In this document: piece by piece, positions 9,288-16,652 of the stretch
Numbering within the stretch: the first letter of the stretch is position 1
Layout: each line of letters opens with the position of its first letter
Source: Brevundimonas sp. UBA7506
GTDB taxonomy: Bacteria; Pseudomonadota; Alphaproteobacteria; Caulobacterales; Caulobacteraceae
Assembly: GCF_002479495.1 (NCBI RefSeq)
Contig: NZ_DLNQ01000005.1
Location: 505,095-569,094, forward strand
Length of the DNA stretch: 64,000 nt
Reading direction: 5' to 3'
Notes under the pieces: model-generated
Database searches by the model: none
Seen by the model: the letters and a program-made list of their open reading frames with translations, nothing else
Told to the model about the DNA's origin: nothing
Made by a program: the position numbers and the translations under genes

Positions 9288-9453
9288 GCTTGACCGGATC
9301 ATGAGTCGCCCTTATCCCGCCCTTCTCCTCCTCGCGGAGGAAACGCGGGTGTAGCTCAGTTGGTTAGAGTGCCGGCCTGTCACGCCGGAGGTCGCGGGTT
9401 CGAGCCCCGTCACTCGCGCCATTCCTTTCAGCGAAGGGAATGGCGCACACCGC
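9288..9453 (+). repeat. Tandem duplication unit A carrying tRNA-Asp
   Basis: About 166 bp is repeated at 9539-9704, offset 251 bp, with only a few differences. The unit starts at GCTTGACCGG, holds a small upstream stem (CCTCC-TCGC-GGAGG, about 9328-9341) and the tRNA, and ends after GGCGCACACCGC. Because TTGACC and the region just upstream of the tRNA are copied, each copy probably carries its own promoter. The hairpin ATTCCTTTC-AGC-GAAGGGAAT follows the tRNA at 9421-9441. Confidence 0.85.
9345..9421 (+). tRNA. tRNA-Asp (GTC), copy 1
   Basis: A 77-nt cloverleaf. Acceptor GCGGGTG pairs with CACTCGC, the anticodon stem is CCGGC/GCCGG with loop CTGTCAC, and anticodon GTC is at 9379-9381. The T loop is GGTTCGAGCC, and CCA is encoded. 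A stem-loop starts immediately at the terminal A and may act as processing signal or terminator. Confidence 0.97.
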
Positions 9454-9538
9454 TCCCCAGATGCCTTCCCATTCTGTTTAATCGCCAAGCTTGCTCGGGT
9501 TATCTGCGCGCGCTTTTTCCTCATGTCGTGCGCTCCTC

Positions 9539-9704
9539 GCTTGACCGGAACGTGAGTCGCCCTTATTCGCCCCTACTCCTCCTCGCGGAGGAAACGCGGG
9601 TGTAGCTCAGTTGGTTAGAGTGCCGGCCTGTCACGCCGGAGGTCGCGGGTTCGAGCCCCGTCACTCGCGCCATTCCTTTCAGCGAAAGGAATGGCGCACA
9701 CCGC
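9539..9704 (+). repeat. Tandem duplication unit B carrying tRNA-Asp
   Basis: Second copy of the unit at 9288-9453. The post-tRNA hairpin here is perfect (ATTCCTTTC-AGC-GAAAGGAAT, 9672-9692). Differences to copy A are confined to the leader and the hairpin, while the tRNA itself is unchanged, as expected for a duplication under selection. Confidence 0.85.
9596..9672 (+). tRNA. tRNA-Asp (GTC), copy 2
   Basis: Identical to the copy at 9345-9421 over all 77 nt including the encoded CCA, with anticodon GTC at 9630-9632. It lies 174 bp after the end of copy 1, with its own copied leader. Confidence 0.97.
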
Positions 9705-9779
9705 CTCTGCCGGGCCTGGTCTCTTCAATCGAAATACCAAGGCCCTGCTCATCGCAGGTTTCGTGCCGTCGCTGCGCCG

Positions 9780-11111
9780 CTAATTCAGCGGCGCGATCTC
9801 TTGCGGCAGGACGAACTCCGGCCGACCGCTGAGTTCGCCGTATAGCATCGACAGATCTTCAAAGACGCGGTTCCAGGCGAACTGCTCGACAGTCTTGACC
9901 CGCGCCGCATGGCCGAGGGCCTCTACGTCCCGCGCGAACAGAGCCTCGACGGCCTCGGCATAGTCAGCGGGATCCGCCGAACGCGCCAATTGCCCCACGC
10001 TCATATCCACCGTCTCAGCCACGCCGCCGGCGTTGACGCCGACGACGGGGCGTCCGCAGGCCATGGCCTCCAGCACGATAAGACCGAAAGGCTCCTTGTC
10101 ATTGGCGTGAACGAAAGCGTCGCAACTGGCGATGATCCGGGCCACGGCCTTGGGATCCTTTTCATAGGGCAGAGAAATCACCCGATCCTCTGGCGGCATG
10201 CCAGCGCCGGCGCCCACCAGCACCAGATGATAGGGCGCGCCCAGGCGCTGGACTGCGTCGATCAGGACATCGACGTTTTTTTCCTTGGCGGGACGGCCAG
10301 CGAAGCACAACAGGCGAGCGTCTGCGCCCAGGCCCAATTTCTTCAACAGCCAGTCGCGATCGCGACGATCCGGCCGGAAAGTGTCGATCTCGACCCCCAG
10401 AGGCCGAATCACAATGCCCCCAACTCCCGCCTCCTCCAGCCGCCGCGCGATGAAGCGGCTAGGCGAGACAACTCGATCGAACTGCGAAAACAGCTTGGCC
10501 CAGCGTTTCTCGACCGGCTTCTTCGCCCACTCGCCGAAGTGCAGCGCGGCGAGTCCGGCAGGATCGGAATGGCAGAAGCCGACAACCGGGCAACCGGCGC
10601 GTTGCCCGGCCTCGAGCGCGCCCTGCCCCGGCGTGTAAGGGTCGCCCGCTTCGATCACCGCAGGATTCATGGACGCCACCCAGGCTCCCCAGCGACGCAC
10701 GGAACTGGGCCAGCGATATCCATCCCCAAAAGGCAGCTTCGCCGCATGCAGTTGAACGATTCCGTCTGCGCCGGCGCGATGCTTGGCGCCAGGCACGACC
10801 AAAGTGTGCGCCACCGACGGCCGATTGACCTCTAGCCAGGCCTTCTTTGACAACAGATATCGCTTCACTCCCCCTGAACGGGGCGCAAACAGCATGGTGG
10901 TGTCCACAAGACGGGGCCGAGGATCCGACGTCGACGCCTTCAAGACCCGCAGCGTCTCAGCGACTTCTTCGTCCAGGCCAGGGAACAGGCGTAGTTCGCT
11001 TTCCTGAACATCGATGTCGGTCACGCTCATGGAGGCGACCTTTCCGGAACTCAACGCCGCAACGCGACCGGTTCTGCTTTGGATGCGACGCGCGCGTTTG
11101 GAACTCACCAT
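9780..11111 (-). CDS. Glycosyltransferase family 4 protein
   Basis: This 443-aa retaining GT-B transferase has an N-terminal acceptor domain with SGGVKRYL, and a C-terminal nucleotide-sugar domain with FAGRPAKEKNVDVLIDA and EPFGLIVLEAMACGRPVV (the E-x7-E signature). It likely adds a hexose to a lipid or glycan at the inner face of the membrane, with sugar and acceptor unknown. A second possible ATG is at 11030 (MSVTDIDVQ), which drops 27 basic residues. Neither start has a clear Shine-Dalgarno. It is divergent from the autotransporter, 223 bp apart. Confidence 0.85.
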   Translation of the reverse strand: MVSSKRARRIQSRTGRVAALSSGKVASMSVTDIDVQESELRLFPGLDEEVAETLRVLKASTSDPRPRLVDTTMLFAPRSGGVKRYLLSKKAWLEVNRPSVAHTLVVPGAKHRAGADGIVQLHAAKLPFGDGYRWPSSVRRWGAWVASMNPAVIEAGDPYTPGQGALEAGQRAGCPVVGFCHSDPAGLAALHFGEWAKKPVEKRWAKLFSQFDRVVSPSRFIARRLEEAGVGGIVIRPLGVEIDTFRPDRRDRDWLLKKLGLGADARLLCFAGRPAKEKNVDVLIDAVQRLGAPYHLVLVGAGAGMPPEDRVISLPYEKDPKAVARIIASCDAFVHANDKEPFGLIVLEAMACGRPVVGVNAGGVAETVDMSVGQLARSADPADYAEAVEALFARDVEALGHAARVKTVEQFAWNRVFEDLSMLYGELSGRPEFVLPQEIAPLN

Positions 11112-11334
11112 GAATCGGCCCTAGCGCCGGAAACTGCTCCGCTCAAGCATCCATTTCAGCCAGCCTGTCCGCGCGGCCATGAAACGTGAATTTTCATCCC
11201 CCGTTCAGCTTGGGCGCTCTACCCATGGCCTTGCATTCGCCTCAAATTCGAGAAACTTGGGGCATGGTGTCGTCGAGCCTGTTAAACGGGCGTTCGGCGT
11301 CCTTGCGCGTGTGTCCTCGAGGGGTTTCTAACTA

Positions 11335-14300
11335 ATGCGTATTCTACTCGCGACCGCAGTGGCGATCGCCCCCCTGATGGTTGCTGCCGGCGCCCACGCC
11401 GAGGAAGTGATCTCGACCGCACGCACCACGCCGATCACGACCTCCAAGGCGACGGCGGCCGGAACGCCCGACAGCATTCGCTTGGCCAGCGGCGGTTCGA
11501 TCGCCGTCGCCAGCGGCGCAGCCGTGACCATTGATTCGAGCCACGGCGTCGATCTGGACAGCGGCTCGTCGATCACGATGGCCAAGGCAGCGGACGGCGC
11601 GACCGGCATCCTGGCCCAGGGCGGTACGACCGGTCCGATCACCATCGGCGGCTCGATCTCGATTTCGGACGACATCGACGAATACAAGGACACCGATAAG
11701 GACGGCGACCCGGACGGTCCTTTCGCCTCAGGCAACAACCGCTACGGCCTGCGTGTTACGGGCCCCGCTCCCAAGACCGGAGACATTCTGGTCGAGACCT
11801 CGGGCTCTATCCTTGTCGAAGGCAACAACTCGTACGGCGTTTCCATCGAAGCGCCGCTGATCGGCAATCTCACCAACTTCGGCACCATCTCGGTCACCGG
11901 CGACAATACGCGCGGCGTCAGCGTGACGGGGCCCGTCACCGGCAATGTGAACATCCTGGGCTCCGTGACAGCCCGTGGCGAGAACGCCGTCGGCGTGGCC
12001 GTTGACGGCCCGGTCGATGGACGTCTCAACATTCAAGGGACCGTAACCTCCACCGGCTACCGCTACACCACGCGCCCCCAGAGCAAGCCCACGACCGGTA
12101 CGGTGCCGGCTGAAGTCCTGTTCCTCGAGAACCTCGACGCCGACGACCTTCTGCAGGGCGGACCGGCCGTCAGCATCTCGGCCAGCGCCACTAAGGGCGT
12201 CCTCTTCGACGTGGGCCCCAGCTATGGCGCCGCCGGCATCGAGGGCGACGATGACGGCGACGGCGTGAAGAACGGCGATGAGGACGACGACGGCGACGGC
12301 GTTAAGAACCGCGAGGACACGGATCGCGACGGCGACGGCTTGCTCGACGCCAACGAGGGCGCCGCCAAGATCACGTCGTACGGCGCCGCACCGGCTGTCG
12401 TTGTGGGATCTGCGAACAGCGCAGTGACGCTCGGCGTGGCCGGGACCGGCAACAACGCCTACGGCTTCGTCAATCGCGGCGAGATCTTCGGCATCGGCGT
12501 CTATGACGACGTCGCCGCCACGGCGGTCCAGTTCGGCGTCGCGGGCGGTCAGACGGTCTCCATTGAGGGCGGCGTTCGTAACGAAGGCTCGATCGCGGTT
12601 CTGGCCAACGAGGCTGACGCCACCGCCATCCGTTTCGCCGCCGGCGCGACGACGCCGACCATGGTCAACACCGGCACCATCAGCGCGGCCTCCGCCACGA
12701 CGAACGCGGATCAGGTCACCGCCATCAAGATTGAAGCCGGCGCCAACGTCACCTCACTCAACAATGACGGCACGATCGCGGCCACGGCGGGCGGCGGCAA
12801 GGCCAATACGACCGCAATCGCGGATCTCAGCGGCAGCCTGACCTCCATCACCAACACCCGGTCCATCCAGGCCAATGTTTCGGCTAACGCCGACGGCAGC
12901 CCCATCACCGGCAAGGCGACGGCCATTGACGTCAGCGCCAACACTTCGGGCGTCACCTTCACCCAGAAAGGCATTGCTGGAACCGCCACGACCTCCGACC
13001 CGGACACCGACGGCGACGGCGTGACGGATTCGCGAGAGCCCACCACCTTCGGCGACATCAAGCTTGGCTCGGGCGCAGACCTCCTGGACATCCAGAATGG
13101 CCTGGTTCAGGGCGATATCTCGTTCGGCGCCGGGGCTGACCGCCTGTCGATCTCCGGCGGAGCTATCGTCCGCGGAGCCATCACCAACTCCGACGGGCAA
13201 CTGGATATCGACATTTCCAAGGGCACGCTCGACGCTCGTCAGAGCGGCGTGACGACCATCAGCAACCTGAATATCGGCGCCGACGGCGACCTGATCGTCG
13301 CCCTTGATCCCGCCAATGGCGCAAGCAGCGGCTTCAAGGTTGATGGCGTCGCCAATATCGCCAACGGCGCGGGGCTGGGCGTTCGCTTCAACTCCCTGCT
13401 TCAAGATCCGACGCGTTTCACCATCATCGACGCCAACACGCTGAATGTTGGAACCATTGACGGCGATGCGGTGCAGGCCAACTCGCCCTACGCCTTCGTG
13501 GTCAAGGCCGGTGCTGACCTGGCGGCCGGCGACATCTATATCGATGCGCGTCGCCGCACAGCGGAAGAAGCTGGCATGATCGACGTCGAGGCTGCGGCCT
13601 ATGACTCGATCTATGGCGCGCTGGGCCAGAACGAAGCGATTCGCAACGCCATCCTGAACCAGACGGGCCGGGACGGCTTCTTCGACATCTATGAGCAGAT
13701 GCTGCCCGATCACTCCGGCGGCCCCCTGCTCTCCCTGGCCAGCGGCGTCGATGCCGTCACCCGCGCCCTGACCGGCCGCAACGCTTCGGCTGCGCCGGGC
13801 GAGACCAGCGCCTGGGTCCAGGAAATCAACTTCTACGCCGACAAGGACAAGACCGACTCCTACGGCTTCCGTTCGGAAGGCTTCGGCGTCGCCGGCGGCG
13901 TCGAGCGCGGCACCAATATGGGCGCGATCGGCCTCACGGCAGCTTTCACGTCTTCCGACCTGGAAGATCCTGAAGCGGCGGCGGAAGAGGTCCTGTCGGC
14001 CAACCTGCTCGAGCTGGGCCTCTATTGGCGCGCTCAAGGTCAGTACTGGACGACCTGGGCGCGTGCAGCGGGCGGCTACGCCTCGTTCAACGCGACCCGC
14101 AAGCTGGTCGCCGACGGCATCAACCTGAAGAACGAGTCCGACTGGCACGGCTTCACTCTGGCCGCTGCGGGCGGGGCCTCGTATGAACGCAACTTCGGTC
14201 GGCTGAACATCCGCCCCGAAATCTACGGCGAGTACTTCTCGCTGAGCGAAGACGCCCGCACTGAAAAGGGCGGCGGCGACGGCTTCGACCTCGAGATCGA

Positions 14301-14625
14301 CGAACGCGACGGCCATATGTTCTCTGGCGTCGCCGCCGTGAACATTGGGTACGGCTTCGGCAAGGACGGCTGGATCCGCCCCGAAATCCGGGCTGGCTGG
14401 CGTCAGAACTTCTCGGTCGATGCAGGCTCGACGATCGCCCGCTTCGCCTCCGGCGGCGACGCCTTCACGCTCGACCCCGCCAGCATCGAGGGCGGCGGCC
14501 CCATCCTGGGCTTCCGCCTCAACGTCGGCAACGATCTGGGCATGCTCTCCATCACCGGCGACGCCGAACTGCTGGAAGACTACGTCCGCTACACCCTGCT
14601 GCTGCGAGCCAGCTTCAAGTTCTGA
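11335..14625 (+). CDS. Autotransporter (type V) with calcium-type repeats
   Basis: This 1096-aa secreted protein has a signal peptide at residues 1-22 (cut after GAHA), then a long Gly/Ser/Thr/Asn-rich passenger with repeated NxGTIxxTGDN-like strands typical of a beta-helix. The C-terminal translocator barrel is at about 830-1096 and ends in LLLRASFKF. Three Asp-rich inserts of the thrombospondin-3/OmpA-linker kind interrupt the passenger: about 119-127, 305-342 (repeated DDDGDGVKN) and 555-569. They probably bind Ca2+ and stiffen or fold the stalk outside the cell. The function is likely adhesion or surface display, without a known ligand. A strong terminator follows. Expression is monocistronic. 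Confidence 0.88.
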   Translation: MRILLATAVAIAPLMVAAGAHAEEVISTARTTPITTSKATAAGTPDSIRLASGGSIAVASGAAVTIDSSHGVDLDSGSSITMAKAADGATGILAQGGTTGPITIGGSISISDDIDEYKDTDKDGDPDGPFASGNNRYGLRVTGPAPKTGDILVETSGSILVEGNNSYGVSIEAPLIGNLTNFGTISVTGDNTRGVSVTGPVTGNVNILGSVTARGENAVGVAVDGPVDGRLNIQGTVTSTGYRYTTRPQSKPTTGTVPAEVLFLENLDADDLLQGGPAVSISASATKGVLFDVGPSYGAAGIEGDDDGDGVKNGDEDDDGDGVKNREDTDRDGDGLLDANEGAAKITSYGAAPAVVVGSANSAVTLGVAGTGNNAYGFVNRGEIFGIGVYDDVAATAVQFGVAGGQTVSIEGGVRNEGSIAVLANEADATAIRFAAGATTPTMVNTGTISAASATTNADQVTAIKIEAGANVTSLNNDGTIAATAGGGKANTTAIADLSGSLTSITNTRSIQANVSANADGSPITGKATAIDVSANTSGVTFTQKGIAGTATTSDPDTDGDGVTDSREPTTFGDIKLGSGADLLDIQNGLVQGDISFGAGADRLSISGGAIVRGAITNSDGQLDIDISKGTLDARQSGVTTISNLNIGADGDLIVALDPANGASSGFKVDGVANIANGAGLGVRFNSLLQDPTRFTIIDANTLNVGTIDGDAVQANSPYAFVVKAGADLAAGDIYIDARRRTAEEAGMIDVEAAAYDSIYGALGQNEAIRNAILNQTGRDGFFDIYEQMLPDHSGGPLLSLASGVDAVTRALTGRNASAAPGETSAWVQEINFYADKDKTDSYGFRSEGFGVAGGVERGTNMGAIGLTAAFTSSDLEDPEAAAEEVLSANLLELGLYWRAQGQYWTTWARAAGGYASFNATRKLVADGINLKNESDWHGFTLAAAGGASYERNFGRLNIRPEIYGEYFSLSEDARTEKGGGDGFDLEIDERDGHMFSGVAAVNIGYGFGKDGWIRPEIRAGWRQNFSVDAGSTIARFASGGDAFTLDPASIEGGGPILGFRLNVGNDLGMLSITGDAELLEDYVRYTLLLRASFKF

Positions 14626-14652
14626 TCGGCTCCCGATCACGGACTGCAAAGA

Positions 14653-14682
14653 GGCCGCCGGGCGAACCCGGCGGCCTTTTTT
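14653..14682 (+). terminator. Rho-independent terminator of the autotransporter gene
   Basis: GGCCGCCGGG (14653-14662), loop CGAA and CCCGGCGGCC (14667-14676) form a perfect 10-bp stem followed by six T. It lies 27 bp after the autotransporter stop. Confidence 0.93.
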
Positions 14683-14707
14683 GTCATGCGACAGCGACGT
14701 GGTTCGA

Positions 14708-14833
14708 TCAGCCGCGCTGACGGAGCCATGCCATGAAGAGGTTCAAAAAGACTCCGCCCGACGACATCCGAACGCGACGAGCGTGGCGGCCCTTCCCGCG
14801 ATAGACCTCAAAGCCGGCTCGACCGATCGACAT
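14708..14833 (-). CDS. Small hypothetical protein (41 aa)
   Basis: ATG at 14833 is preceded by CAGGAGGCTTGC, a near-perfect Shine-Dalgarno at good spacing. The peptide is basic in its middle (RGKGRHARRVR) and ends in a short hydrophobic stretch (GGVFLNLFMAWLRQRG). The frame stays open further upstream to 14944, but those starts lack a ribosome site. It sits alone, downstream of the phoD stop on the same strand (119 bp). I recognise no family. The call rests on the ribosome site and composition. Confidence 0.45.
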   Translation of the reverse strand: MSIGRAGFEVYRGKGRHARRVRMSSGGVFLNLFMAWLRQRG

Positions 14834-14952
14834 GCAAGCCTCCTGACGCATGATTCCGCGCGCCATTGTGCCCCAAGGGGCCTCGGAAGACACCAGCTCA
14901 TCGTCAAGGACTGGAGCGAGCCTCCGTCCCCTGCGCGCTTCCACCGGGCGCC

Positions 14953-16641
14953 TTACGTCGAAGCGGCCGTCTCGTCGGCGAGCCGGCCATCCAGCCCCAG
15001 ACTGAAGCGCTTCAACTGAACGACATCGAACGGCTTGGCCAAGATGGTCGAGACCCGCATCAACGCCGCATCCGCCCTGTCCGCCGTCAAGGTCATGACA
15101 ATGAAGCCTTTGGCCGACTGGTCGCAGAAGACGACCTCGTCGTTGGCCTGCATGAGCGCCGCCCCTAGCGGGAAGCCGCCGATGGCGTCGCCGATCGAGG
15201 GGCTGGAGACAGCGCTGGTTCCGAATTCGATCGCGCGACGTGCGCCGCTCGCATCCTTCAGCTCATTGACCCAGAAGGCGTGGCTGTCGCCCGCCAGGAC
15301 GATGGGCTGGACCCCCGCCTCGGCAAAGGCGGCGTAGAGGCGCTCGCGTCCTGCCGGATAGCCGTCCCAGGCGTCCAGATTGAACGGCAGCCCCATCTTG
15401 AACAGGAAAAGGGCTTGCTCGAACTGCTCGCGGAAGGCCTCGGGCACGCGCGCCATCAGGCCCTCGATCTGATCCGGCGTCATGGTGCGCGATACGTCGG
15501 GGCCGGCCACGCGGGCGGTCACGACCTGGTTGCCGAGCACCTGCCACGGACGGCCGGCCGCCTTGGACGCCGCCAGTTCGCGCGTCAGCCAGGCGCGTTG
15601 CTCCGGGCCCATCAGATCACGCTCCGGGTCATTGAGCCTGGCTCGGAAAGCATCGAGGTCCAGCACGGCTTCGCCGTCAGGGCCGTCCTTTGCGGTCAGA
15701 TCCTTGCTGTAATCCAGGGCCTCGGTTCGACCCGTCAGCCGCGTCTCAACCATCATCAGGCTGGCCACATCACCGAAGTGGAAGCTGCGATAGATGGCCT
15801 CCTTCAGCGCCCCCGGCGCCGCTTCGCGGATCGGCATCCACTCATAGTAGGCCTTGAGCGCCGCCGCCTTGCGAACCGCGAAGTCGCCTTCGGTCTCAGG
15901 CTGGTGATTCTCGGCGCCGTGCAGCCAGGCGTCATTGGCTGTCTCATGGTCGTCCCAGACGCAGATGAAGGGGGCGCGTGCGTGGGCGGCCTGCAGGTCG
16001 GCGTCGGTCTTGTACTGGGCGTGACGGCTCCGATAGTCGGCCAGGGTCACAATCTCGTGGCGCGGCTCTGGGATGCGGTTCAGCGCGGCGCCCGTGACCA
16101 TGCCATAGGCGTCGGCCTCGGACCCATATTCGTAGATGTAGTCGCCCAGATGGACCACGGCGTCCAGCCACGGCAGGGCGGCGATGGCTTCATAGGCGTT
16201 GAACAGGCCGCCCGGATAGAGCTGGCACGACACGACCGCCAGATTGACCGGCGTCACGCCCTCGGCCGCCAGGGTGCGGGTGCGGCCGATCGGCGAACGC
16301 GTTTCGCCAACGGCGAAATCATAGCGATAGTCCCGGCCGGGACGCAGACCCGCGGGATCGATCTTGACCGTGTAGTCGCGCTCAGGGCCGGTCTCGAACC
16401 GGCCTGAAGCCGCTACTGCTTCACCATCCAGAACGCGCCAGGTCACGGAGATCGGGCCGTTGAAGCCCTCCCCCGGCGTCACGCGCGTCCACAGGATCAC
16501 CCGGTCCGTCCCGGGATCTCCTGAGGCGACGCCGTGAGCGAAAGCGACCGAATCCGCCTCCGCCTCCGCCATTGCGGGCGTCGCGCCGATGGCCGCTCCA
16601 GCCCCGAACAGGCCCAGAAGGCCGCGACGGTTCATGGTCAT
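14953..16641 (-). CDS. phoD: Alkaline phosphatase D (PhoD family), Tat-exported
   Basis: This 562-aa metallo-phosphodiesterase/phosphomonoesterase has a Tat signal MNRRGLLGLFGAGAAIG then ATPAMA. An N-terminal Ig-like domain follows (FAHGVASGDPGTDRVILWTRV), then the catalytic domain with VVSCQLYPGGLFNAY, HLGDYIYEYG, VWDDHETANDAW and AGDSHAFWV, which carry the expected Fe3+/Ca2+ ligands. Its role is release of phosphate from esters in the periplasm. It starts 11 bp after the stop of the TonB receptor gene and is very probably cotranscribed with it, so the receptor may import the substrate or the cofactor. No clear Pho box was recognised. Confidence 0.9.
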   Translation of the reverse strand: MTMNRRGLLGLFGAGAAIGATPAMAEAEADSVAFAHGVASGDPGTDRVILWTRVTPGEGFNGPISVTWRVLDGEAVAASGRFETGPERDYTVKIDPAGLRPGRDYRYDFAVGETRSPIGRTRTLAAEGVTPVNLAVVSCQLYPGGLFNAYEAIAALPWLDAVVHLGDYIYEYGSEADAYGMVTGAALNRIPEPRHEIVTLADYRSRHAQYKTDADLQAAHARAPFICVWDDHETANDAWLHGAENHQPETEGDFAVRKAAALKAYYEWMPIREAAPGALKEAIYRSFHFGDVASLMMVETRLTGRTEALDYSKDLTAKDGPDGEAVLDLDAFRARLNDPERDLMGPEQRAWLTRELAASKAAGRPWQVLGNQVVTARVAGPDVSRTMTPDQIEGLMARVPEAFREQFEQALFLFKMGLPFNLDAWDGYPAGRERLYAAFAEAGVQPIVLAGDSHAFWVNELKDASGARRAIEFGTSAVSSPSIGDAIGGFPLGAALMQANDEVVFCDQSAKGFIVMTLTADRADAALMRVSTILAKPFDVVQLKRFSLGLDGRLADETAAST

Positions 16642-16652
16642 GCGGCTGGCCC

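Noticed and set aside
12754..14649. 631-aa open frame antisense to the autotransporter
   Set aside because: Mirror of a GC-rich coding region; no motif, no ribosome site.
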